From Favolaschia claudopus (lineage: Eukaryota > Basidiomycota > Agaricomycetes > Agaricales > Mycenaceae), in contig JAWWNJ010000025.1 in the NCBI GenBank assembly GCA_037176885.1, forward strand, positions 930,001 through 994,000: a stretch of DNA of 64,000 bases, read 5' to 3'. Shown one piece after another: positions 1 to 16,683 of the stretch (position 1 is the first letter of the stretch; each line of letters begins with the position of its first letter). The position numbers and the translations under genes were made by a program. Below the pieces are notes generated by a model. That model searched no databases. It had not been told where the DNA came from and worked only from the letters and a program-made list of their open reading frames with translations.

Positions 1-446
1 CCGTCTTAGGTATTGACTTGAATATTTGCAAATCGACACGCCTTGTATACGTTGGCGGCCCTGCGTTGACCAGAACTTGCGCCAGGTAGTTTGTGATACC
101 ATCTCGCGAGGCGGAGGCTTTCGTTGTCCATAACTTTGAGTAACCTGAATTGAAAAAATCGAGTGTCAAAATCGGAACTTCGACATCACTTCTCACAATC
201 CAATGTTTGACGGCGGCCTGGCTTGTTTGGTTGATGCGCTCAATCCAGGATGGTTTTGGTGGCCAAGGTTAAGCTTCACTGGGCAATATGCTCGTTGAGA
301 TACATGTTTCGCGCTAAAGCTCGTTGTTCTCCAGCTCACTTGCGTAGTGATGTGTCAACACAATGAAGTTGTTATTCAGGACAAGTCGCACAGCCGCGAA
401 GGCGTAAGCGCTGTATCCAAAGCTTCACGGCCAGCTTCAAGTATTC
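1..446. other. Upstream/intergenic stretch
   Basis: I see no convincing gene here. Short frames have no recognisable motif. The part next to base 447 is the likely promoter and 5' leader of the following plus-strand gene. A gene entering from outside the window cannot be excluded for the first ~250 bases. Confidence 0.4.
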
Positions 447-1166
447 ATGGACCTCCAATCCATACTCCTCAACACCGACAACAATGCTCAAAACATACGC
501 TTCGTCGTCACCAGCACAATCATATGGGGAGCGCTCTCCTTCGTGTCGGGCAACCCCCCCTCCCTGCGCAAGATCCTCCTCATCTTGTTCCTCTTGTACA
601 TCATTCACCGCAAGCGGCCTTCGGAGAAACTGCGTCGGCTGAAGGCTGCCGTGGCGGTTGCTGACGAGGAGCGGAAGGCGGCGAAGTTATATTGCCAGGA
701 ACACTGGCGCACCGAGGTGGTGGAAGTCACTGAGCGCTTACTTCAGTGAGTCGAATACCGGGGGCATCCATTACTAGCAGCTAATGGCTTTTTGAGAATC
801 AACATGGCCATTTCCGATATAGAAGGTGGATTGCTGGCAGATCAGCGTCGTCATGAGTGGTCCTTTAGCGGACTGTTCCAGATGAGCGCAGTGAAGGCAG
901 TATGGGAGACAATGAAGAGCATCAAAGCCATGAAGGAAGTATGGAATGTGCTCCGTGAATATTTGCGACAGCAATGGGAAGTCGTTGACAAGATCGAGAC
1001 CCAGAAGAAGAACGTGCGGGAGGTGCAATTGACAATTCGAGTGAGTTGGTCGCAGAGATTGTGAAAGCGTAGTTTCATTCTTGATCAACGATGGCAGGAG
1101 ATGGAGGTGAAAGAGGACCGACGCCGCTTCGCTCAAGAGATGAACAATCTTCCATACAGTCGCTAG
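447..1166 (+). CDS. Small single-pass membrane protein with coiled coil, unknown function
   Basis: Three exons join in frame: 447-745, 797-1040 and 1098-1166, with GTGAGT donors at both introns. The product is about 203 aa. Residues ~20-50 hold a hydrophobic segment (around ILLILFLLYIIH) followed by a basic stretch (HRKRPSEKLRRLK), which suggests a membrane anchor with a cytosolic tail. The rest is charged and helical (EEERKAAKL, then REYLRQQWEVVDKIETQKKN), consistent with a coiled coil. I do not recognise the family; small proteins of this kind are common in agaricomycetes. Just downstream (1206-1300) another frame reads VMRDLAYVLRASSHVRATEL and ends at a good GTAAGT donor. The true gene may therefore continue past the stop at 1164-1166 through an intron or an uncorrected one-base error. 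Confidence 0.6.
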
Positions 1167-1507
1167 GTGGCGCCAATTCAGTATGACAGGTGCGTTCAGC
1201 TTCAGGTGATGCGAGACTTGGCGTATGTACTGAGGGCCTCATCACATGTTCGGGCAACAGAATTGAGCGATCTGCTTATGGAGAACAAAGTCGCTGTAAG
1301 TATCCAAAACTCTCCTGATAGAGATATGAGACTCACATGAGAGCCGCATAGAGGATAGGAATCCGATTCGATTTGCGATAGAGCGATATATCTAGACGGA
1401 GAGGCAAGAAGGGATTTAAAGTTGCAGTTTGTCTGTTTCATTGTTGGTCATTGAATCTGTTTGTTTGTTTCTGCTGTGTTGGATGCGCCAGGGATTAAGC
1501 TCTTCAT

Positions 1508-2106
1508 GCCCAAAAGCTTTTCTTTGAGGGACGGACACGGCCTAACTCGATATCAATTACCAGAAGCGAGGTGCCATCGGACGTATGGGTGCGTTCACCT
1601 ACCGAGAACCAATAGTATAAAGGACGGCCTTCTCTGATATCGTGAACGGTTGAGGACGCCCTGGATAGTAAACGACATCCCGCACAGACAGCGATGAGGG
1701 CGGTACTTGCTGTGCGACTTGATGTGGTCTGGGAAAAGTCAGAACAATGCGGAGGGGATGTGGAGAAATAAGGACGCACTTCGCTGAAACTGGAGCCGGG
1801 AGGATTGGAATCCTGGAAGGTTGCGGAGTCGGTGAGTCTGGAAAAACCATCTAGAGAACGATACTCACGAATTTCGCCTCAAGCCTAACCTCCACCTTGT
1901 GTTCGTGGCGCGAACACAATGCGTCTCGATCCGCCATGAAATGGGCTGTGAGCGACAAGTCTGGGACGGGGAATGGCACTGAGAATGTCATAGAGAGAAG
2001 GATCTCGAGCTCGGCATAGTATTGTAATGAATGTCGAAAAGCGCGAGCCGACATTATGCAGTCTGCCGACAGCCTTCGAGCCTGAGACGCTGGAATGGAA
2101 CTGCAA
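1508..2106 (-). CDS. Possible spliced gene, unknown
   Basis: On the minus strand an open segment (about 2054-1866) reads through YYAELEILLSMTFSVPFPVP and HKVEVRLEAKF, then meets a GTGAGT donor. A second open segment (about 1808-1605) reads through VRDVVYYPGRPQPFTISEKA, and a third lies near 1560-1508. The pieces have protein-like composition, but I cannot fix the start, the end or every splice site, and I do not recognise a domain. It could be a small gene, a decayed gene or chance. Confidence 0.22.
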
Positions 2107-2490
2107 TTGAAAGTCGAAACCCTCGCAAACAGCTACGAAAGCTCCTAGCTATAGGCAAGGATTTGAGAGCGGAAGTTTTGGAGAGGCGGGCGAAACGACT
2201 TACCAAACGCTAGGCATGCATGGTGTTGTAGTGAATGTCGGATGAATAGCGTCGTTAATGACGGCTAATCGGCGACTACGGAGAATGAGTTAGCAAGTCG
2301 GTAGGGGAGGCGCATGATACGACGAGTCTAGTCCCAGAGCGGCGAGGATGGAGTATCCGAGCCCTACTTACCCTTGGACGCTTGAATGCATATGGGAACC
2401 GCAATATTAATTGAGAATCGACACCCTTTGAAAAGCTCCAAAAGCTTGGAGTCAAGGATTCTGAGGCGGAGATTGCGAAGAGACGGGCGA
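2097..2490. repeat. Imperfect direct repeat, two ~95-bp units
   Basis: Bases about 2097-2190 and 2398-2490 align by eye. Both begin GAAC-GCAA and share blocks such as AAGCTCC, CAAGGATT and GGCGGGCGA/GACGGGCGA in the same order. They could be a decayed local duplication of a Lys/Arg-rich coding segment. No gene model is supported. Confidence 0.3.
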
Positions 2491-2639
2491 GCCGCAGCTC
2501 GATGAAAGAGGAGAGAGTCAGACGGACGGACGGACTCCGACTCGACGGAGGGGCGGTTTGATGAGAATTTCTTTTTTTGGGGATGACATGATTGACATGT
2601 CACATCAGATTTACTGTACATAAGGGTAGATAAGGTGTA

Positions 2640-5300
2640 TTTTTAACTCATGTTTAGCCCATGACAATATTGCACGAGCTCTGGCCACTTTGGTGCTTAT
2701 CTGTTCAGAGGCAAAAGACGATGGTGTATATACATTATTATGCCTGTACTACACTGGGAGACACTCTCAAGCACGAGTCAATGTTATTGATTGTTGGGCC
2801 GGGTAGGCTCCTCTAATCTGCCCTTACCATCGCCGTCTGGGGGCGACAAGGGCACATATCCATTGCCACGGCAAATACACTGCCTGTGGAGGCAAAATTG
2901 AGAAATATCGAGGAGAACTGGGCCAAAGATGGTTGGAAACTTGTCTTGCCCAAAAAGTGTCAATTTTCGAGGTATCCTAAGATGGAAAAGGGGTGCATGT
3001 GTTTCAAATCTATGTCTTGAATGCACTGTGAAAGGTCCGACCACAGAAAACGGCCCATGTCCCATGTCTGTGGATGGGGCGAAGAAATCAAGTTTTACAA
3101 GTTGGAAAAAGAGAGAGAAAAAGGAGAAAAGAGATTCAATTTGATTGAGTCTCTCCCTTGCACCCTGTTTCAGTTGTAACATGATGGTGTTCATCACGCT
3201 GCGAGGGTTTGGTCAAGAGGGGGAGTGAGACTCGAGGCCAGACGACACAGCCAGCCAGACGCCACAGAAACAGACCAGGTCACAGAAGGAGAGGGAAAGG
3301 AGTAGTCGAAGTGCCAGTGTGAGCCAGTGACAAGCAGTGGCATCTGGCACGAGCCTAAACGGCAGTTGGCCACACACAAGAAGAGGAGCAGTTGATGAGG
3401 GGCGGCAAATGCCGAGGAGGGGGTCCATGGGATGCAGGAGGGAAAGGGAAGAAGACTTTCAGTGGTAGACACACACACCATATTTGTGTAAACCCAAATC
3501 CTACACCAAGCCATGGGGCAGAGGCTACTCAGCGACCTTATGCCCAAAGAATGCACCAAGATGGTCTGCTACTCTTGTGAGGACAGAGGAGGAGGGAATA
3601 GGGTCCGCTATTGGTGACTCTGTTCTGCTGTCAGGGCAACAACTGCCAGCTGGCCTGAGGCCCGAGGTACTCAAGAGTCCAACAAGCGCTGGGCAGAGGG
3701 AGAATCTGTGAAGTCTATGTGCTTCGGTTCGGGGGCTTCTCGTCCTTCCAAAGACTCGGTTACTGGTTTGGCGGTTATCGAGCACTAACCATGCGCTGTG
3801 ACCCTTCCGCAGGAGCCTTGTCACCCTAGGCAGGGCTCTTGTTATACAATCGTAATCCGGAGCAGGAAGGCAGTTATATGGGTACCCAGCCGTTGTGAGG
3901 GTTGAGTTTACTGAGCACCTCCAGGCCCTATGCGTCCGTTCTTTAAGAAAGCATGTGTAGGCAGAGGTTAAGTTATCAATGATTATCTAATACATCATTG
4001 TGGCTATGTGACCCGCGGAACGCTACCTAATCGGGAATGTTTATTGGACATGCTAAAGGGATTTTCCTCCCATATCACAGAGCCCCCCGCATGTTCAGTG
4101 AACATGCCCGATAAGTTGATCCTCAACAAATGTTCAGCTGCTGAAAAAAAAAAATTGGCCCAAAATTTCAACTTGACGTTTCATTGCAAATGGATTTGCC
4201 GAAGATGAGTGGCAAAGGCTTATCAGCTTGCCACACAGCAGGTAAAGCTCCAGAGCAAAGCTCCATGCAGAGCTTTCCCTTCTTGCATCTCCAATTCCAA
4301 GTCACTGTAGTGTGGCTGAGGGTATCTGCAGATCTGAGACATAAAGTCCGGATCCGTATGCAGGGGATGGGGGAAGACGTTGTCTGTGTTCACGCATCAA
4401 CAGAGATATATGCTGAATCCACAACCACTTGGTGGGTGGATTCACATTTGAAGCCGTTGTCTTCAACCCTGTGATGACAATGAAACCCTCAATATCCTGA
4501 GCAAAGCTCTATGGAGTATGTGGGTAAAGTAGGAGAGTCAGGCACAGCTGACTCTCACTATACATATACCCCTACACAGCCCCCCGCTTCTTTGCTGTGC
4601 AGCTCAATGACAGAGGAATTGAATGTGCAGCAAAGAATCACTGGCACCAAACTAGAAACAAAGATATGAAGGCTTTGCGCGACAATCCATTGAGGGTGAT
4701 ACTTCGGATTGAAAGCAAACAATGATCCCCCAATTATAGGTAGGCGCCAGTTGCAGCCCCCCAGGGTGAAGACTACAACAGAGCTTCGACGCGCAAAGTC
4801 GGCCCAAAGCTCCTCGGCAATGCCAGCAACTTCAGTCGTTATGAAAAAAAAAATTGGGGCGAATTTTCCTAGCGGGAACTCTACCTCGGAGTAGGGAGTT
4901 CGACCACTAACCCATGTAACAATTTGTTATTGAGTTCATCCCTTGAAACAAAGTCAAAGGGAATCCATTCGCAAATGAATGAAGAGCATTTAATGCTCAT
5001 GAACTTTCAGAATCAAAAACCAACGACCATGCCCCCCAATCTGGGAATGAACTCTCTCAAAGAGAGCTACACCCTGACCGCATTTTGCATCCAGAATTCA
5101 ATTCATCCTCGGAATCACTGCTCCAAGGCATCCATTCCTTGATTGAATGAAGAGCATAAAAGCTCATGAATTAACGGTGGTGCGTTGACATTCAACGAAG
5201 ACCATGTTTTCGTAGCAGAATAGAAAATATTCATTTACTAACCATCGTATATGGGAACTCGACGCATTTACCGGCGGAATTCACCAATAGGGGTAGGAAA
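2640..5300. other. Gene-poor stretch with short hairpins and A/C-rich repeats
   Basis: No open frame looks like a real exon. Short inverted repeats are frequent: GAGTCAG...CTGACTC at 4537-4556, TTCTTTGCTG...CAGCAAAGAA at about 4589-4640, and AGAGCATTTAATGCTC near 4984. A direct pair of ~42-bp units at about 4971 and 5129 shares the core GAATGAAGAGCAT. C-runs (GAGCCCCCCGC near 4080, CAGCCCCCCGC near 4577, CAGCCCCCCAGG near 4755) resemble a retroelement polypurine tract read from the other strand, and AAAAAAAATTGG blocks occur at ~4145 and ~4845. I suspect an eroded LTR-type element, but no LTR pair or pol domain was found. Confidence 0.35.
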
Positions 5301-7640
5301 TGAACGTAGAGCTTAAGGTTTGGGAGCTGAGGTCTGAGCTCACGCCGCCAGCGGAGCTCAAAGACACCATGCAGAGATCAAGACTCCTGCCAGTGCGCGT
5401 ACGTCGCCAACACGAGAAAAGTTAGCGACGACGCATGACGCAAACAACCGAGATTAGCGCGCCGATGTCGTACGGATGTCGAGCGAGCAATGCGAGCGCG
5501 GTATCCAAACTCGGGATCTCTACCGACCAGCAGAGATGCATCAGACGACGTTGAGAGAGGGCTCAGAAGCGACGATTGACAGAATGAATTCCGCGCGCGT
5601 TGGTGATGCGTCAAGATTGAGCGTCTCGCCGGGCCAAGCACAGGTGAAGGGGCAAGTGCACTGTGCACGCAGAGAGATATGGGCATCCGTTCCTCTCGCC
5701 GTCTAGACAGTGAGCGTTTCCATCTGTGAACGCGGGAAGTTTGGCCTCCGGCAACAGTAAGCGCGGCGACGGCGTATTCTTCAGTGCCATGCTCGTGATG
5801 CGGGGGGCCTCAACGTCCTTGAGGACAGAGGGTATCCCATGAAGCGACTTCATGAGTTGGAACTTGGAGGTGTACGCGGTTACAGTAGCGGTGACATAGT
5901 AGTATTGCCGAGAACGACAAACTCCCTTCACTTGTTCCCGACTGTCCCAGACCTCTTTATTCCCCGTCCAAACTTCTCATCGTCCCCTCAACGACATCCT
6001 TCCTCTGCAGGAAAACGAGGCCTCTTGGATGGAGACGAGCGAGTCATCGGAGCGTGGCAGTCAATCGCGGTGGCGGCTTGATTGAAAAAGATGGAGCAAG
6101 TCACAAATCCGCTGCTGCAACAGCCTCTGAAGCATTGTAATCACGTTGGGCCTCAACGCCGGCAGACGGAAGGTGTCCAGCATAAGACGGGGTGTCAGAC
6201 GGGTCGTTAACAGAATGGAGGGAGCGAGCGAGATTTTCAGAAAAGCGATCGATGCCACTTGATGCTGACGGCCACAAGCGGCCACATCGTTGGAGCGAAA
6301 TCCGTACGGGAGATAGCGAGTAGAATACATTTGACCTATCGGCCACCCCGCGCGTTCTCGAGAACGAGCTACCTCATTATTTAACTGAAACTTAAAGGAC
6401 TTTGCTGACTCTATATTGTGAGCTAAGGCAAGCCGAGCTTGCGAGGCGGCCTAAGTGGGACAAGAGAGAAGCGGAAAAGATATCCGATCATTATAGCCCA
6501 TATGGGGCTGCTTGTATAGCCACCTCTGAGCTCTTGCTTTCTCCCTCGATCATCGTGAATTCGACGCGTTAATCCGACGCGTCGCCTCATATTTTTTGTT
6601 TCCCCACCCGCCCTCCTCTCTTTGTTTTGAGCTTACGCTCAGGTTGCTCCGGGGTCACTCAGTGCCCTCGGCTCTTCCTGGCATGCTGCGTCCGGGTTTG
6701 GTCGGGCTCGTGTTCCGGTGCCCTCTGACTCGGCTTTTGCCGCCTTTCTCCGGGATTGGCCGCAAAGCCCTCTGTCAAACCGAGACCGCCAAACCCTCCA
6801 CACACAACCACAAAATCTGGTGTGAATATTTTATATTCATTCGAATCTCAAATACAGAGTAAATTGATTTGAGATTCGCCTCTCCAACCTCTCTTGAATA
6901 TCACCACAGCTCGATCTACCTTGCCCATCCACTCTGCCCCCCAGTGGGCCAATACGGCAAGCTCTAGAGAGAGTCTGATAGACTCGTGCTCCCAGCACCA
7001 GTACATCTCTCAGACTCGACGTATACTTTTCATTCCTAAAGATGCGGATGGCGCAGTACAGAAGGAAGAATAAATTACAAACTGAGCGCAACACCGTCAA
7101 GTGGAGCTCGAGGTTTGTTGCTGGAGTCTGAGCTCACGCCGACAGCGCAGTTCAAAAACATCAAGCCTATGACGAATTTCCAAGGCCCCGATTGAAGCGT
7201 TGAAGACCAACGCGGGTGGCCACAATTCCATCTCAACTCCTCCTCGATCTCTCGACGACAATACTCCTTCCCTTTCGTTGACGAACAAGCGGCGTGGCGT
7301 TTCAATAGTTTCTGACACGTTATTGCTGTTGACAAGGTAACGGAGATCAAGCTGCGTACAGCGATCTCAACGTTCCGCATCCGATTGCAGAAATCCGTAG
7401 GTACCTCGTCTCCAGTGAAATTGAGGTGAGGGAGTCGAGCGAGGCCGGCAGCGGCGTCAAGATGGACGGGACAGAGCTCTGAGCTCCTGAATGTCCCTTC
7501 AAGACGGAGAGCGCATCAACGCCAGCGCAAGGCCTTAAGGCGCCACTCCTACGCACCGGGTCTCGACGTTTGTCGCAAATGGGGGACGTCCAGTGCCTGC
7601 AGTCCTTTAAAACGATGCCATGTCCGCTAAGAGGACTGGC
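5300..7640 (-). pseudogene. Probable decayed duplicated gene, possibly F-box/LRR-like
   Basis: The blocks at 5326-5370 and 7123-7165 are clear copies of each other; on the minus strand both give a frame with VFELRxRRELR. Further minus-strand pieces (around 5820-5890, 6110-6240, 7400-7560) have leucine/proline-rich text such as FRLPALRPNVITML, reminiscent of the repeat part of basidiomycete F-box proteins. No frame stays open long enough for an intact gene and the stops are spread over all frames. The family assignment is a guess from composition; the duplication itself is visible. Confidence 0.25.
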
Positions 7641-8217
7641 GATACCTCGCCAAGAACTTGTGTACATTTCACGAACGTGTAGTCTTTCATGTACAAAAAT
7701 TCACTTCCATTCTAATGCACAAATCATCAGGCGGTCATAAAAAAGGCAAAAAGGGTATAAACACAATTCAACGAGGAGCGTTACCCTACTAACAAAAAAA
7801 ATCACTAACTGATCTATCAACAACGCATGCGTGCAAATATATACCGTGCACAAGCATTGACACATTCGAACTTGAAGTGTGGGTGCGACGGCTAGCATCG
7901 CAGGGAGAATGATGATGATGAAGGAGTGTATAGAAGAAACGTCGTAACAGTGTGTAATGTGCATGAAGGCAAGAAGGCAGACGAGAGGTATGAGGAGGTA
8001 GAGGTATGGATGGGTCGGAATGAGGGGAGCGGGGAGAGGGCACGAAAAAGAGTTTAAACGTGATAAATTACCCGAAAAAACCTCATCGACCCAGAACTAA
8101 AGATGGTGTGGGTGGTGTGATGGTGGTGGTAGGACAATTGCTGTTCTTGTTGCTGTTGTTGTTGTATATCTGTGTGCATTGCATCTTCTTCTCTCTCTCT
8201 CTTCGTCTCCTGTCTAC
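7641..8217. other. Intergenic / 3' region of the next minus-strand gene
   Basis: AT-rich and simple-sequence DNA, including a GT/TG-rich run at about 8110-8170 and CT repeats near 8190-8210. Because the gene ending at 8218 is on the minus strand, the right part of this stretch is probably its 3' UTR. I see no exon. Confidence 0.4.
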
Positions 8218-10224
8218 TCAGAACCCGCCATAAGCATCCTCAGGATCATACACCGTGCTATACACCGGCTCCCGCTTCTTCGGCTCGGGGCGCGCCTGTT
8301 GCTGTTGCTCTTGGGCAGGGGCAGCCTCCGGGACAGCAGCAGCCACCGGCGGGAAACTCTTCGCCACCGCCGGCGGACTCGGCAACGCCGTAAAACTGCT
8401 CGCAAGCGGACTCGGGCTCACAGGGAACCGGTTCCCACCCATCGGGCTATCCCGGCCGCCTTTCCCGAGCTCAGCATTCATAAAGACAGTCTGGCTGTGC
8501 GGCGCTGAGCCCGCGTCGGAGAGGTACGCGGAAGTGACGCTGACGCGGGACTGCACGATGATCTCGGGGAGGGTGGGCGGCATCGACTCGACGCGGTCGC
8601 GTGCGTAGCGTGAGGATGAGGTGCGAACGGGGGAAGGCGGGGCGGGGAAGGACATGTCTTGCACCATGCCGAGGGTATCGGAAGAATCGTTGCCTTGTTC
8701 TTGCTCGTGGGCTTCCTCGTCCGCGAACGGATCGGCAGCCTCGGTCTCGGTGACGTGGTCAGACGGTGGCAAGGGCGGCAAGTCCATCTTCTCTGAAACG
8801 ATCTGGCTGACAGTGGGGGTATCGAGCCCGCGCGGCACGTCCGTGTTGAGGTGCTTCGAAATCTCGACATATTGCTCGGCCTGGAAGGGAGTGACACTGG
8901 TGCGCTCCAAATCAACATAGTCCTGCGGGGGAGCGAGCTGGCTGTTGCGCATGCTGTTTTGGCGGACCGGAACGGCGGGGTACGCAGCATAAGGAGGAGC
9001 GGTGGCCGAGTGAGCAGAATGCGCAGAGGATCCGGAGATGTTACGGGTGAGAACCGGAACGGAGCCGCCAGCCATGCCCATGGGCATGCCGGGGGTACCC
9101 CAGCTGTGGTGGTCGTATGCGGAGACAGGCGAAGAGACGTTAGGGCCAGCGGTGATGGGCGAGAACGGGGCCTGGAACACGAGCTGGCTGCCGGAGGTGG
9201 GCGAGTTGACGCCTATGTTGTTGTCGAAGCTGGCCTGTGTGTAGATCGGACGACGCTCGACCATGTCAGGGCCCGGGGCTGGGTTGTAACCGCGGTCGAC
9301 GGTATCCTGGTGGGTCGGGGGATCGGCCATAAGCATCGCCGAGCGACGGAAGGCGCCTGGGTCGAAGTTAATGGCGTCCTGATCGGGACGACGACGACGC
9401 TAAGAAAGAATGAGTGCGAATTATGGAGCGAAGTGGAATCAAGACGTACCATAAACCAAGTGATCAGGAATACGAGCAGAGCCAAACCGACGACGCCACC
9501 GGCAACACCGCCGAGAACAGGAGCAACGAGAGCATTGGAGCTGCTCGGAGCAGGGGTGTCGGAATTCTGCGCATTTGCATTCGCATTCGCTGCAGTGACT
9601 TGAGCAGTATGGGTGATCGTAAGGTTCTGATGCAGAGCAGTCCCGGTGAAGGTGGTAGTCTGGAAAAAAGCTACAGCAAGGGTCGGAAAACGGGACAAAT
9701 TCGCTTACGACAGAAATGGACGAGTGAGTGGTGGAAGTCGGAGGAGGAGTGCTAGAAGGGGAAATGGAGCTTGACTGGGCAGCCGCCTGAGAGGCAGAGG
9801 CTGCTGCAGCCGAGGCAGAAGCAGCAGCAGCAGCGGCGGCGGCAGATAAAGAGGCGGCTGCAGCGGCGTCGGCGGCGGATGCAGAAGCTGCTGCTACCGA
9901 AGCGAGACTGGCTCTCTGGGCGGACGCAGAGCTGAAGTCGCAAAAAAGGAGTTGGTCTTTATGGTATACTCGCAAAAGTAAGATAAAAACATACCTCACC
10001 GCAGCAGCAAGGGAGGAAGAAGCTGCGGCTGCAGCGTCAGCGGCAGTCTTGCCGGGGTCCGTCGGGTCGGTGGGCTTCTCTGTGGTCGAGATACATCAAG
10101 AATAGCAAAAAGGCTATCAGCGAGACTAACCAGGGTCGCCTCCGGGGAAGAGACCACCGAAAAAGCCGCCTGCGCGATTTGCGTGGCGAACATGAGCTCG
10201 TGCCTGGCGGATATGGGCAGACAT
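8218..10224 (-). CDS. Ala/Ser-rich single-pass membrane protein with long cytosolic tail
   Basis: Five exons fit: 10224-10131, 10079-10000, 9931-9709, 9659-9450 and 9399-8218, with introns of 50-70 bp. The start MSAHIRQARAHV is followed by a Gly-rich FFGGLFPGG and then a strongly biased Ala/Ser segment (SAAAAAAAASASAAA) and a Ser/Thr/Pro stretch. One transmembrane helix follows (GGVAGGVVGLALLVFLITW) with a basic stop-transfer RRRR just inside. About 390 residues of Ser/Pro-rich, low-complexity tail end in YSTVYDPEDAYGGF. The plan resembles fungal surface sensors of the Mid2/WSC type, with a rigid Ser-rich ectodomain, one helix and a signalling tail. No WSC cysteine domain and no clear N-terminal signal peptide are visible, so that role is inference only. 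Confidence 0.72.
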
Positions 10225-14174
<3,950 letters not shown>

Positions 14175-14413
14175 TATATAGCTCCAAGTAGATAATCTGG
14201 GTTTTATGAATATTTACGACTTTTCTGTTTTCGTATTGTGGGTCAAAGCGTAAAATCGTGATGGCAATGCCGGAATATTTGTTCCTTGTTTGTTTCTCTC
14301 TTACAACTGTTCCACTGTGTCTCGTCGTCCAACCTCTGCCTTCCGTCTCATTGTGCCCTTTAGCGCGGTAAAATGCTGTTCCTACGAATCCTCCAAGTAC
14401 TCCCGGGCCGTAG

Positions 14414-16522
<2,109 letters not shown>

Positions 16523-16683
16523 ATTCCACAGACTGGTCTCTGTATCTGTATCATACTATGTCGGTGTACTCCGCAAAGACTTCATGGACCGCAGAGAAAG
16601 AAAGCGAAGAAAAAGAATAAAAGAATTAGATCAGGTGATCGCGTTTTGATCCGCCCCTGTTCGCTTCTCGCTCTTTCACCGCG

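Noticed and set aside
4530..4600. A definite LTR boundary
   Set aside because: The polypurine-like tract and TGT start are suggestive, but I found no second LTR, primer-binding site or pol domain.
8105..8170. GT/TTG-rich tract as telomere-like repeat
   Set aside because: It is irregular, lacks the TTAGGG unit and sits in an ordinary 3' UTR context.
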